Shown here piece by piece: positions 24,359-33,875 of a stretch of 44,144 nucleotides of DNA. The stretch covers positions 1 to 44,144 of the forward strand of contig JAPYNK010000200.1 of NCBI GenBank assembly GCA_028285825.1, in the 5' to 3' direction. The notes under the pieces are model-generated. The model did no database searches. It had not been told where the DNA came from and saw only the letters and a program-made list of their open reading frames with translations. Made by a program: the position numbers and the translations under genes. The stretch is from Arenicellales bacterium (GTDB taxonomy: Bacteria > Pseudomonadota > Gammaproteobacteria > Arenicellales > Poriferihabitantaceae). Numbering within the stretch: position 1 is the stretch's first letter; every line of letters starts with the position of its first letter.

Positions 24359-26671
24359 TTACCTGAATACTGTTCCCAGCGAAATTTGCAGCTCCTGAAT
24401 GTCATCACCATCCTCCTTGTTGAGCGGCACGCCATAGCTGATGGTCAACGGACCAATTGCCGAAAACCAGTTGAAGAAGAATCCCGCAGAATAACGCATG
24501 TCGTCCAGTTCGACCGGATCATCGCCAGCCCACACCCAGCCACCATCAGAAAACAGGCCAATCCGCTTGTCTTTGGCCTCTGATCCAAAGGTTGGGAACA
24601 GCAGTTCGGCATTCATCAACAGGCGCTTGCTGCCGCCTGTCGGCTTGGGAGTGATATTTCTTTGCCTGTTTTCCTTGGAGTCTGCCGACTTGGGACCGAG
24701 TGAACGGGAACCATATCCTCGTACGGTTCTCGATCCCCCGGCAAAATAATTCTTGAAGAACGGCAAGCCTCCGTTATCCGCAGTTTCGCCGTAACCGTCC
24801 CCATACCCGAGGCTCAAACTGCCCTTGAAAGACATTCTGTTGATGGGAATGTAGTAGGAACCCTGCAAGTTTACCTTGTAAAACTCAAAATCACTTCCCG
24901 GGACGCTCCACTCGACATTTGCAAGGCCCGTACTGCCATCGGTGGGGAAGAAAAAGTCGTTCCGGCTGTCCCGAAAGATTCCCGCATTGACAATTAGCTG
25001 GTCAGCATTCGGATACTGATCAATCACCCGGGTAAACTCGTGGGGCGTCTGGCTGCCCGATTCAAGCTCAAGGCCTTCCAGAGTAAGACCGACATTGAAC
25101 GAGTTCGTCTCCGAAATCGGTATCCGGTAGTTGGTACCAATCGAGTCGGAAGACAGTATGTACTCTGCCGTATCAATGTCGCTGGAATCGACATCCCGAG
25201 TTTGCAAGCTGATCTTGCGACTGATTCCATCCTCCGTCAGATAGGGGTTGGTATAGTCAATCGAGACCTCTTCGACAGCATCCGAGTTGTTAAACGCAAG
25301 CGCAAGCTCCTTGCCTGTACCGAACAGGTTGCGTTGCTGGAACTGAAGGCCAAAAAGCACGCCGTCATCATCCGAATAGCCGACTGATGCAAGTGCCGAA
25401 CCCGTTGAACGCTCCTTGACCACAACCTGCAGGTCAACCTGTTCCTGGGTGCCCGGAACGGGAATGGTATCGATGGTCACCGACTCGAATAATCCCAGAC
25501 GCTGCAGGCGGCTTTTTGAAATATTGATCAGGGCTGAAGAATACCAGGCCCCTTCAAGCTGACGCATCTCCCTGCGTATGACCTCATCCCGGGTATAGCG
25601 GTTGCCGACAATATCGATAATCCGCACGTAGACGCGCCGATTCTCGACCACTGTAATCACGGTGTCAATCGTCAGGGTTTCTTCCTGGACGACTGACTGC
25701 ATGCGAATGTCGTGAAAGGGGAATCCCTTTGCAGAATAATAATCCGAGATCGCACTTTGCGAGGCACTGATCCTGGCGCGCGAGAAAATATCCCCGGATT
25801 CCATGGTCACGCGGGCGTAGACTTCATCCTGATCTGTTTCTGAAACGCCTTCAACGATCGTTTCCCCAAACCGGTACTGCTCACCCTCATCAAGTACGAT
25901 GTTGATGAATATGTCCTGCTTGTTGGGACTGATTTCCACCGTGGATGAAATCACTTCAAATCTATAATAGCCCCGATTGAGATAAAATGCGCGAATGCTT
26001 TCGATATCGGCTTCAAGTTGCTGCTTGGAGTACTGGTCCTTTCTGGAAAAAAGACTGAATCCGCGTCTGCTTTTGAGGCGCATTTCATCAAGCACTTCGT
26101 CCAGATCCTCTTTTTCGGCACCCACAATGCTGATCTGCTTGATGCGGGCTTCTCTCCCTTCATTGATCTCGATAGCCAAGTCGATCCGGTTGTCATCGAG
26201 ATCCTTGACTGATGTTGCGACGGATGCGGAATACTGGCCCAGGGAATGGTAGGTATTCTGAAGACTGCGTTCAAAATCATTCAGGGCCGGCTGCCTGAAG
26301 ATGCGACCTTCAATCAATCCGGCATCCCTGAGACCCTGTTCAATATTTTCGGTCTTGATTTCCCGGTTGCCAGTGATGGTAATGGTCCTGATTGAGGGAC
26401 GCTCAACCACCTTGACCACCAGTATGGTTCCCTCCTGTTCCAGCTGAACATCCTGAAAAAAGCCGGTCCCGAACAGTTCCTTGATGCTGAGACGGGTTTC
26501 TTCCTCATCAACTTCATCGCCCACCTTGAGAGGCAGGTAGTTGAATACCGTCCCTTCTTCCAGACGCGTCAATCCTTCTACCCGAATATCGGTGATAACA
26601 AAAGGTTCGACAGCATGCACCAACCCGGTCAGGGCAAGGATGACTGCCAGCAATGCCAATCGTCGTTTCAT
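24359..26671 (-). CDS. bamA: Outer membrane protein assembly factor BamA
   Basis: Central Omp85 pore of the Bam complex in the outer membrane. The protein has 770 residues with a signal peptide (1-20, ending VHA), five POTRA domains (about 21-420; e.g. FVITDIRVEGLTRLEEGTVF and the RVEISPN-type beta elements), then a 16-strand barrel. The conserved loop-6 VRGY motif lies near residue 650 (SRTVRGYGSRSLGP). The protein ends LGTVFR; an arginine after the terminal phenylalanine is slightly unusual for an outer membrane beta-signal. A 161-base gap precedes it after rseP, with no convincing promoter visible. Confidence 0.96.
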   Translation of the reverse strand: MKRRLALLAVILALTGLVHAVEPFVITDIRVEGLTRLEEGTVFNYLPLKVGDEVDEEETRLSIKELFGTGFFQDVQLEQEGTILVVKVVERPSIRTITITGNREIKTENIEQGLRDAGLIEGRIFRQPALNDFERSLQNTYHSLGQYSASVATSVKDLDDNRIDLAIEINEGREARIKQISIVGAEKEDLDEVLDEMRLKSRRGFSLFSRKDQYSKQQLEADIESIRAFYLNRGYYRFEVISSTVEISPNKQDIFINIVLDEGEQYRFGETIVEGVSETDQDEVYARVTMESGDIFSRARISASQSAISDYYSAKGFPFHDIRMQSVVQEETLTIDTVITVVENRRVYVRIIDIVGNRYTRDEVIRREMRQLEGAWYSSALINISKSRLQRLGLFESVTIDTIPVPGTQEQVDLQVVVKERSTGSALASVGYSDDDGVLFGLQFQQRNLFGTGKELALAFNNSDAVEEVSIDYTNPYLTEDGISRKISLQTRDVDSSDIDTAEYILSSDSIGTNYRIPISETNSFNVGLTLEGLELESGSQTPHEFTRVIDQYPNADQLIVNAGIFRDSRNDFFFPTDGSTGLANVEWSVPGSDFEFYKVNLQGSYYIPINRMSFKGSLSLGYGDGYGETADNGGLPFFKNYFAGGSRTVRGYGSRSLGPKSADSKENRQRNITPKPTGGSKRLLMNAELLFPTFGSEAKDKRIGLFSDGGWVWAGDDPVELDDMRYSAGFFFNWFSAIGPLTISYGVPLNKEDGDDIQELQISLGTVFR

Positions 26672-26832
26672 GCTTTCGCCTGCATCCTGACAGCAAGGCA
26701 GTCAAACCCCTGACAATGGAGTCCCGAAACCCTCATGCAGGTTCTGTCCAGGGCAACCCACTGCGGTAGCCTGAATTCAAGTTTAGGATATGGTGAAAGG
26801 GTCATGATTTAATAGACAGATTGGAACCAGCC

Positions 26833-28173
26833 TTAAAACAATCTCATTATATCGTTATAAAACGCCAAAATGGTAAGAACGACAATAGCGGATATTCCGA
26901 TTTTCTGGCCAATGAGCATGGCCTCATCCGAAGGCTTTCTGCCGGTGATGCCTTCATAGAGGAAATACATCAAGTGACCGCCATCCAGAACGGGTATCGG
27001 CAAAAGATTGAGCAAACCCAGGCTGATACTGATCAAGGCGAGAAAAGACAGGAATTCAGTCAGCCCATTCTCTGCAGTTCGTCCCGCTACCCTGGCAATG
27101 GTAATCGGTCCGGATAAGTTCTCGGAAGACATTTGCGCAGTAATCATCCGGCCGATCGATTTCAGGGTCACAACAGTCAGTAGATAGCTTTGTTCCACGG
27201 ACTGCAATATCGATTCAACAGGACCAAGCCGAAATATCATGCCCTCGGGTTCGGGCCGGTAAATGCCAATTCGACCCTGACGGACACCGTTTGCGTCAAC
27301 AATGTCCGGAACAATCGTGACCTCAAGCTCGCCATCATCACGCTCGACAGTCAACACCGCTCGCTCACCCGGTCGTTTGGCAACCTGACTGGCCAAATCA
27401 ATCCAGTCATTGATCTTTTCGCTGTCGACGGCAGTGATAATGTCGCCCGAAACCAGGCCGGCCCGGTCAGCGGGCATGCCGGGAACCGGATCAAGGATTC
27501 TTGCGGGTGGCGGCGGTGGACCGATGCCCATAATCGAGGTTATCGGCTGCCCCACAATCCCTTGCTGATCAAACAGTCCGAAATCCACTACGATTTCCTT
27601 GACGTCGGAACCGGAGGTTTCGACCATGAACACGGTTTGACGGCCCTGCATTGCCCGGTTCATGAGGTAAAGCTGATGCTGGCGCCAGGCCTTGACTGGG
27701 CGCCCATCGACCTGCACCAGCCGATCACCCAGCTGAAAGCCGGCCTGTTCGGCTACAGACTGTTCCAGAATCTGGCCTACCACAGGCGGATAATCCCTAT
27801 TACCTATCATCAATGCCAGCCAGATTGCAAGAACGGCAAACAGGAAATTGAACGCAGGACCGGCAAATACAATCAACGAGCGTGCAATGAGTGACTTGCC
27901 ATTGAACTCTAAATTCCGTTCATGCTCCGGGATCGGGCCTTCCCGCTCATCCAGCATCTTGACATACCCGCCTAACGGGATCATTCCAATCGAGTATTCG
28001 GTCGGATCGTTTTCCCTGCGCCAAGTCAGAATAGGCTTGCCAAAACCAATCGAGAATTTAAGGACCTTGACGCCACACTTGCGGGCGACCCAGAAATGGC
28101 CAAACTCATGCACGCCAACCAGAATGACGATTGCAAGGGTAAATGCAAGAACCGTGTAAGTGATGCCTTCCAT
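26833..28173 (-). CDS. rseP: Site-2 protease RseP (sigma-E regulator, inner membrane)
   Basis: Intramembrane zinc metalloprotease that cleaves anti-sigma factor RseA and signal peptide remnants. The 446-residue protein has the zinc motif H22-E-F-G-H26 in the first membrane helix, two PDZ domains (about 115-215 and 220-310), and NLLPIPVLDGGHL, the second active-site motif, near 395. It is 22 bp after dxr. The start at 28173 puts HEFGH at the expected position. Confidence 0.96.
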   Translation of the reverse strand: MEGITYTVLAFTLAIVILVGVHEFGHFWVARKCGVKVLKFSIGFGKPILTWRRENDPTEYSIGMIPLGGYVKMLDEREGPIPEHERNLEFNGKSLIARSLIVFAGPAFNFLFAVLAIWLALMIGNRDYPPVVGQILEQSVAEQAGFQLGDRLVQVDGRPVKAWRQHQLYLMNRAMQGRQTVFMVETSGSDVKEIVVDFGLFDQQGIVGQPITSIMGIGPPPPPARILDPVPGMPADRAGLVSGDIITAVDSEKINDWIDLASQVAKRPGERAVLTVERDDGELEVTIVPDIVDANGVRQGRIGIYRPEPEGMIFRLGPVESILQSVEQSYLLTVVTLKSIGRMITAQMSSENLSGPITIARVAGRTAENGLTEFLSFLALISISLGLLNLLPIPVLDGGHLMYFLYEGITGRKPSDEAMLIGQKIGISAIVVLTILAFYNDIMRLF

Positions 28174-28195
28174 GACTGGGAACCTTCGCCGACAC

Positions 28196-29413
28196 TTAAA
28201 CCGAATGGGCTGTCGTTTTTCGTTCCTGGAGCATTGCCTGACAGAATGTTCGAGCTTCGCTATCTGCCTTCAGCGAGCGTTCCAGGTCAACCCGGTCATC
28301 AATGGATACATTCTCAAGTGCCGTCTCAACCATCTGCACGAGCTCATCGAAGCGAATCCTGCGGTTCAGGAATGCATCAACTGCGATCTCATTTGCCGCA
28401 TTCATCACGGTCGGGGCGGTACCTCCACGTTCCGCCACTTCCCGGGCAAGTCTCAATGAAGGGAAGCGAACGGGATCGGGGCGCCCGAAATCAAAATCCG
28501 AGAGCTGGCTGAAGACAGGCGCATCAACACCCGATTCAATCCGCTCCGGCCATCCCAAGGCATTGGCGATGGGAATTCTCATATCCGGCATACCCATCTG
28601 GGCAATCACCGATCCGTCCAGGTATTCAACCATCGAGTGAATAATGCTTTGCGGGTGGATCACTATTTCAACTTGCCTGTGGCTCACGCCAAACAGGCGA
28701 CAGACTTCGATGAGCTCCAGTGCCTTGTTCATCATGGTCGCTGAATCGACAGAGATCTTCTTGCCCATTTCCCAGTTGGGATGGGCAATAGCCTGTTCCG
28801 GAGTCACCTCCGGCATTTTATCAAGGTCGATGGTGCGAAGCGGGCCACCTGAGCCTGTAAGCAGAATTTTACGGACTCCCATCTCGCCTGTAATCCGTGG
28901 CGACCCCTCTTTCTCAAAGGTTCCAGTCCTCGGCAGGCACTGGAATATTGCGTTATGTTCACTGTCTACTGGCAGTAATACGGATCCATGTTCCCGAGCG
29001 AGCTGAACGATATAGTCGCCCAACATCACCAAAGGCTCCTTATTGGCGATCAATTGCCGTTTTCCAGCCTTGGCAGCAGTGATTACCGGTTGCAGGCCGG
29101 CGGCTCCGACGATACCGTTGACGATCGACTCTGCCGGCCCGCAGGCAATGCTCATGATCCCCTGCTCACCGTCAAGGACCTCAATGTCGAACCCTGCATT
29201 TCTCAAACGGCCATCAAGCTCTTCAGCGGAAGCCGCATCTGACATGGCAACAGTCTTCGGAGAAAACTGAATGCATTGCTCATAGATGATGTCCACACTG
29301 TTTCTTGCCGTTAGCGCAGCAATGTGAAAACGATCAGGATGACGGGACACCACATCAAGCGTGGATTGACCGATGGAGCCGGTCGATCCCAAAATGGCGA
29401 CTCCAATCGTCAT
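28196..29413 (-). CDS. dxr: 1-deoxy-D-xylulose 5-phosphate reductoisomerase
   Basis: Second step of the MEP isoprenoid pathway, producing MEP with NADPH. The 405-residue protein (E. coli 398) has VAILGSTGSIGQSTLDV for NADPH binding, KEPLVMLG, the metal-binding PVDSEHNAIFQ, a LTGSGGPL loop and MNKALELIE. I chose the ATG at 29413, which forms an ATGA overlap with the cdsA stop. An ATG 5 codons upstream is possible. It is part of the uppS-cdsA-dxr run. Confidence 0.95.
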   Translation of the reverse strand: MTIGVAILGSTGSIGQSTLDVVSRHPDRFHIAALTARNSVDIIYEQCIQFSPKTVAMSDAASAEELDGRLRNAGFDIEVLDGEQGIMSIACGPAESIVNGIVGAAGLQPVITAAKAGKRQLIANKEPLVMLGDYIVQLAREHGSVLLPVDSEHNAIFQCLPRTGTFEKEGSPRITGEMGVRKILLTGSGGPLRTIDLDKMPEVTPEQAIAHPNWEMGKKISVDSATMMNKALELIEVCRLFGVSHRQVEIVIHPQSIIHSMVEYLDGSVIAQMGMPDMRIPIANALGWPERIESGVDAPVFSQLSDFDFGRPDPVRFPSLRLAREVAERGGTAPTVMNAANEIAVDAFLNRRIRFDELVQMVETALENVSIDDRVDLERSLKADSEARTFCQAMLQERKTTAHSV

Positions 29414-30210
29414 CGGAGCAACGGCCATCCGGCAGCCATCACCGGCAAGGCTGCAATCATGCTGTCAATGCGGTCAAGAATCCCGCCATGGCCGGGAAGC
29501 ATTTGGCCACTGTCCTTGACTCCCGCAATCCGCTTGAGGCGGCTTTCGTACAAGTCTCCGATAATGCAGACAGTTCCGATAATCAGACCCAGAGCAATCC
29601 ATAGCAGCAATTTCCCTGCATCCAGGCCAAGCATTGCAAAACCGGTAATGCATGCCAATGCCAGACTACCTGCCATGCCGCCAAAAACGCCTTCGATGGT
29701 TTTGCCCGGGCTTAATTCAGGTGCCAGCTTTCTGCGGCCAAAGCCTTTTCCGACGAAGTAGGCGGAAATGTCAGTTGCCCAGACCATTAGCAATACCGAA
29801 ATCAACAGCATTGGCCCAACATCTGTCCAGCTGTGAATCAGCACCAGGGCGGACCACGTACCAGACATCAGAAACATTCCCATGAAATATGAATTTACAG
29901 CGCCATGGAATGAATCCAGCCTGTTGATCACGAGATCCACACTGATGCCCATCCACAGGCAGCTGGAAAGCAGGCAGAGGGTCATGAGCAGGGCCGGATG
30001 TTCACGACCCAGGAAAACCAGCACGGCAAACGGAATGACGGACACGAAAAAAGCCAGAATACCCTGTCCCTTGAGTATAGCCCATTCCCAAAGGCCCAAA
30101 ACAACGATGCCTCCGCAAATCAGATCGAACCAGAGATCATCAATGGCAAGGATCAGCGAGATCGCGGAAAGTGCCAGTATGGCGGCGGTAATGATGCGTC
30201 GCCAGTTCAC
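29410..30210 (-). CDS. cdsA: Phosphatidate cytidylyltransferase
   Basis: Makes CDP-diacylglycerol from phosphatidic acid and CTP in the inner membrane, the entry to all phospholipids. The protein has about 266 residues with eight hydrophobic segments. The family signature near the C-terminus is complete: ESRLKRIAGVKDSGQMLPG, then HGGILDRIDS. I favour the GTG at 30210: it overlaps the uppS stop (GTGA) and has AAGGA 6 nt upstream. The ATG at 30231 would give 273 residues and a 25-bp overlap. Confidence 0.93.
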   Translation of the reverse strand: MNWRRIITAAILALSAISLILAIDDLWFDLICGGIVVLGLWEWAILKGQGILAFFVSVIPFAVLVFLGREHPALLMTLCLLSSCLWMGISVDLVINRLDSFHGAVNSYFMGMFLMSGTWSALVLIHSWTDVGPMLLISVLLMVWATDISAYFVGKGFGRRKLAPELSPGKTIEGVFGGMAGSLALACITGFAMLGLDAGKLLLWIALGLIIGTVCIIGDLYESRLKRIAGVKDSGQMLPGHGGILDRIDSMIAALPVMAAGWPLLR

Positions 30211-30965
30211 GCGCTTTCCTTGATCTGGCACTCTATGTTCCCAAAGCGACGCTGCCTTTCGGCATAGTCATTCAGGGCACACTCGAAGCAATCAACATCA
30301 AAATCAGGCCAGTAAGTATCGGTGAAAAACAATTCGGTGTAGGCGAGTTGCCAGAGAATGAAATTGCTGATCCGAATTTCACCACCCGTCCGGATAAACA
30401 GGTCGGGATCGGGCAGATCATGCGTGCACAGGTGCGATTCAATGAGCTGCTGGCTGATTTCTGCTGCCGCCAGACTGCCGCTTTCAACCATCCTTGCGAT
30501 GGATTTACATGCATTCTGAATATCCCATTGACCACCATAGTTCAATGCGATCGTCAGGGTCATTGAGCAATTGTTTAAGGTTTGCTGACAGGTTCTTTCG
30601 ATTGATTTCTGTAGTGAGTCCGGAAAGCGGCTGATATCCCCGATCACCGAGAGTTTGATGTCGTTATCGATCAGGAGCCGTGCCTCGGTATCGATCGAGG
30701 CACACAGCAAATCAGTCAGCACTCTCACCTCTTCTTGCGGGCGACTCCAGTTTTCACTGCTGAACGCAAACAGGGTCAGATAGAAAATACCGCGATGACG
30801 ACAGTACTTGACGAGTTCCCGAACGGCGTCGACCCCCTTTTTGTGTCCAGCTGTCCTTGGCAAGCCCTGCTGCATGGCCCAGCGGCCATTGCCATCCATG
30901 ATCATGGCGACATGATGAGGCAATGAATCCTGCTGATTACGATTTGAAATGCCTGCACGAGGCAC
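30207..30965 (-). CDS. uppS: Undecaprenyl diphosphate synthase
   Basis: Cis-prenyltransferase making the C55 lipid carrier for peptidoglycan and O-antigen. It has VAMIMDGNGRWA (catalytic D24), GHKKGVDAVRE, FAFSSENWSRP, LNYGGQWDI and DLFIRTGGEIRISNFILWQ. The start is set by a perfect AAGGAGG at 30974-30980, 8 nt before the GTG at 30965, giving 252 residues (E. coli 253). In-frame ATGs at 30983 and 31010 lie within or before this ribosome binding site and are less likely. The stop overlaps the favoured cdsA start. Confidence 0.95.
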   Translation of the reverse strand: MPRAGISNRNQQDSLPHHVAMIMDGNGRWAMQQGLPRTAGHKKGVDAVRELVKYCRHRGIFYLTLFAFSSENWSRPQEEVRVLTDLLCASIDTEARLLIDNDIKLSVIGDISRFPDSLQKSIERTCQQTLNNCSMTLTIALNYGGQWDIQNACKSIARMVESGSLAAAEISQQLIESHLCTHDLPDPDLFIRTGGEIRISNFILWQLAYTELFFTDTYWPDFDVDCFECALNDYAERQRRFGNIECQIKESA

Positions 30966-31079
30966 ACTGCATACCTCCTTCATTGTGCCTCGACAAGGTA
31001 ATCGGGACAACCCGGATAAACCATGCTTCTAACGTATGCCATGGTTTCGTTAGCGAGCCCCTCGAACACGCATGATGCC

Positions 31080-31637
31080 TCAAACTTCCATGACTTCATT
31101 CTGCTTCTCTTCGACAACGCCTGCGATCTCCTGAATATAGCGGTCAGTCAGTGTTTGCAGTGCTGATTCCATGCCTTTTTCTTCATCCTGGGTGATTTCC
31201 TTTTCCTTGAGCAGCTCTCGAACTGCATGAATCGCATCACGTCGGATATTCCGGATCGCAATCTTGCCGTTTTCCCCTTCCTGCCGAACCACCCGCGAGA
31301 GCTCGACGCGTCTCTCCTCGGTCATTGCCGGCAGTGGAATGCGCATGACCTCTCCGGCGGTTATCGGATTCAGTCCAAGGTCCGATTCAAGTATGGCTTT
31401 TTCAATGACCTCCAGCATTTGCTTTTCCCAGGGTTGAACCGTTAGTGTTCTGGCATCGGCAACTGAAACCGTCGCCACCTGGTTGACGGGGACCCGTGAT
31501 CCATAATAGCTTACGCTCAGGTGATCCAACAGTGCCGTACTGGCACGCCCAGTGCGAATGCGGGCCATGCTGTCACGGGTTGAAGCTACCGTTTTCTGCA
31601 TTCTTTGCTCAGCGTCTTTCTTGATATCTTCAATCAT
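31080..31637 (-). CDS. frr: Ribosome recycling factor
   Basis: With EF-G and IF3, splits the post-termination ribosome. The 185-residue protein (E. coli 185) has the RRF pattern MARIRTGRASTALLDHL, YYGSRVPVNQVATVSVADARTL, QPWEK and MTEERRVELSRVVRQEGE. No clear Shine-Dalgarno sequence precedes the ATG at 31637. It follows tsf after only 65 bases; the usual intervening gene, pyrH, is absent. Confidence 0.96.
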   Translation of the reverse strand: MIEDIKKDAEQRMQKTVASTRDSMARIRTGRASTALLDHLSVSYYGSRVPVNQVATVSVADARTLTVQPWEKQMLEVIEKAILESDLGLNPITAGEVMRIPLPAMTEERRVELSRVVRQEGENGKIAIRNIRRDAIHAVRELLKEKEITQDEEKGMESALQTLTDRYIQEIAGVVEEKQNEVMEV

Positions 31638-31702
31638 GCGACATGTGGAATTTTTACGGAGAATGTCAGGGTAAGTATACTATCAATTTCAGAATTCGGC
31701 CC

Positions 31703-32593
31703 TTAGCCATGGGCCTGGCTCATCACCTCGGCAACGAAATTATCGCTTCTTTTCTCAAGCCCCTCTCCGACCTCGAATCGAACCATCGCCTCGACCTGTG
31801 CCCCCTCGGATTCGAGATGCTTTCGCATCGTGATATCCGGGTTCTTTACAAAAGGCTGTTCAAGCAGGGCATTGGCAGAAAGAAACTTGGCAACTTTTCC
31901 CTTGACTATTTTTTCAACTGTGGCAGCTGGCTTGCCCGTCTCTTCCGCTTGTGCCTGATAAATCTTGCGCTCCTTTTCGAGCACATCCTGAGCGACATTC
32001 TCGACATCGATGAACAACGGAGCACTGGCAGCAATGTGCATGGCAACATCATGCTTCAATTCATCGCTAGCCTGGTTCAACACCGCGATGACGCCGATTT
32101 TTGAGCCATGCAGATAGTGACCGGCCACACTGCCGGATGAAGGCAGAAGCGCAAAACGCCTGACCGAAATATTCTCGCCCACCTTGGTAATCAGGCCCTG
32201 CCTGGCTTCTTCAACCGTCACGAATCCTGAATCAGCTGGCCCGCCGGCAATATTGAGTGTACCGACATCTGAATCACCGGACGGACAGGCTTCAAGGATC
32301 GTGTTTGCGACCTGATTGCCAAACTCGATGAAAGAATCATCCTTGGCTACAAAATCGGTTTCACAGTTCACCTCGACCAGTAGCGAGTGAGAGGCGTTCG
32401 ACCGGCAGAAAATCATCCCCTCTGCAGCAATTCGTCCGGCATGCTTGGCAGCCACGGCAGCCCCTTTTTTCCGGAGTTCTGCAATGGCCTGATCCATGTC
32501 TCCACCGGTCTCTTCCAGAGCTCTTTTGCAATCCATCATTCCGGCACCCGTCCGTTGACGGAGTTCCTTAATCATTGCGGCTGAAACTGTCAT
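31703..32593 (-). CDS. tsf: Elongation factor Ts
   Basis: Nucleotide exchange factor for EF-Tu. The 296-residue protein has the N-terminal UBA-type region with LRQRTGAGMMDCKRALEETGGD, the CETDFVAKDDSF motif and the dimerisation core KIGVIAVL. The ATG at 32593 is preceded by GGGAG at suitable spacing; longer upstream frames lack the conserved start. It is 97 bp after rpsB, the normal pairing. Confidence 0.96.
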   Translation of the reverse strand: MTVSAAMIKELRQRTGAGMMDCKRALEETGGDMDQAIAELRKKGAAVAAKHAGRIAAEGMIFCRSNASHSLLVEVNCETDFVAKDDSFIEFGNQVANTILEACPSGDSDVGTLNIAGGPADSGFVTVEEARQGLITKVGENISVRRFALLPSSGSVAGHYLHGSKIGVIAVLNQASDELKHDVAMHIAASAPLFIDVENVAQDVLEKERKIYQAQAEETGKPAATVEKIVKGKVAKFLSANALLEQPFVKNPDITMRKHLESEGAQVEAMVRFEVGEGLEKRSDNFVAEVMSQAHG

Positions 32594-32652
32594 GATTTGA
32601 AATTCTCCCTTAAAACTTATGAATATGACGATGAGTACATCGAGCTGGAGCC

Positions 32653-32671
32653 GGAACGGTTTTTCCGTTCC
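32653..32671 (-). other. rpsB-tsf intercistronic hairpin
   Basis: GGAACGG, a 5-base loop of A on the minus strand, then CCGTTCC form a perfect 7-bp stem in the 97-base rpsB-tsf gap. There is no T-run, so it may be an mRNA processing or attenuating hairpin and not a terminator. Confidence 0.5.
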
Positions 32672-32690
32672 CCTCATTGTGACTGCCCAC

Positions 32691-33875
32691 TCAGGCGAAT
32701 GGGTCTTCGCTTTCGATCTTCACCTGTGCCGGTTCAACCGGTCGAGTCAGCATTGATGCGCTTTCCAGCAAAATCTCACGGACTTCCTCAAAACCGGTTT
32801 CCAGTTTTCCGGCAATATCTTGGTGATCCATGCCCGCTTCATGCATGTAGCGGATTGCACCGGCCCGACTGCGGGTACCCGCCTCCACCTCTGCCAGGAT
32901 TCCCGCGACTTTATCGAGGCTGGGCAGCGTAGCTTTCGGCGTGGGTGATTCAGGGTTTGACTCTTCGGGAGACCTTGCTGCGGTTTTCGCAGCCTTTCTC
33001 CGTACTACTTTCTTTCGGACCACCTGTACCGATGCAGCATCCTCAACCTGTTCCGGTGCGGATTCGCCGGCCCTGTCCAGGTTGCCGGGCTCTTCCTGAG
33101 CTCCGGAATCAAGCACGCCAGAGAGATCCATAACCTTGCCCGCTTCTTCGACATCAACGAACTGGTCGCCCCCACTCAGTGGATTTGCAAGTTTTCTTGC
33201 CTCGTGTGCGTCCTTGATTGCGGTTGATGCAGCTTCAAGATAAAGGCCGATTGCCTTTGCAGAATCATCGTTACCCGGAATGACATAATCGATATTTTCA
33301 GGGGTGCAGTTGGTATCCACGACTGCGACCACCGGTATCCCCAGTTTCGCCGCTTCCCTGACCGCAATCTTTTCGTACTGAATGTCAATCACAAACAGCA
33401 CATCGGGCAAGCCATCGAGATTCTTGATTCCGGACAGAGTCCGATCCAGCTTGACTCTTTCCCGCTCCAAGGACAATATCTCCTTCTTGCTCAGCTTTGC
33501 ACTCTCGGGGCTTCCCATAAAGACCTCGAGTTCTTTCAGCCGTGCGATGGAATTCCTGACTGTCTTGAAATTCGTCAGCATGCCACCCAGCCAGCGATGG
33601 TCAACATATGGAGAATCACAGTCCATGGCGGCTTGACGGACCTGTTTTCCTGCCTGGCGCTTGGTGCCAACGAACAGAACCCTGCCACCCTGGGACACCA
33701 CCGAAGCGAGATATTTCGTGGCCCCCTCCAGCATGGGCAAGGTCTTCTCCAGGTTGATGATGTGGATTTTGTTTCGGCGGCCAAAGATGTAGGGCGCCAT
33801 GGATGGGGACCAGTACCGAGTCTGATGCCCGAAGTGAACACCGGCCTGCAACAGCCGTCGCATATCAATTGTCAT
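32691..33875 (-). CDS. rpsB: 30S ribosomal protein S2 (uS2) with long C-terminal extension
   Basis: Small-subunit protein needed for S1 binding. Residues 1-245 are a normal S2: MRRLLQAGVHFGHQTRYWSP, IINLEKTLPML, VLFVGTKRQA, HRWLGGMLTNFKT, FVIDIQYEKIAVREA and IPVVAVVDTN. E. coli S2 stops at 241; here the protein continues to 394. The extension has an acidic/proline-rich linker (about 246-280), a basic patch (VRKKVVRRKAAKTAA, 286-300), another linker, and a helical end (319-375) with RYMHEAGMDHQDIAGKLETG, which has helix-turn-helix-like spacing. It ends DPFA. The extension is in the same continuous frame and no stop is skipped. Its function is unknown. Confidence 0.95.
   Translation of the reverse strand: MTIDMRRLLQAGVHFGHQTRYWSPSMAPYIFGRRNKIHIINLEKTLPMLEGATKYLASVVSQGGRVLFVGTKRQAGKQVRQAAMDCDSPYVDHRWLGGMLTNFKTVRNSIARLKELEVFMGSPESAKLSKKEILSLERERVKLDRTLSGIKNLDGLPDVLFVIDIQYEKIAVREAAKLGIPVVAVVDTNCTPENIDYVIPGNDDSAKAIGLYLEAASTAIKDAHEARKLANPLSGGDQFVDVEEAGKVMDLSGVLDSGAQEEPGNLDRAGESAPEQVEDAASVQVVRKKVVRRKAAKTAARSPEESNPESPTPKATLPSLDKVAGILAEVEAGTRSRAGAIRYMHEAGMDHQDIAGKLETGFEEVREILLESASMLTRPVEPAQVKIESEDPFA

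Noticed and set aside
26672-26832. Sigma-E promoter before bamA
   Set aside because: An AAACTT-like element is present, but no -10 with correct sequence and spacing could be found.
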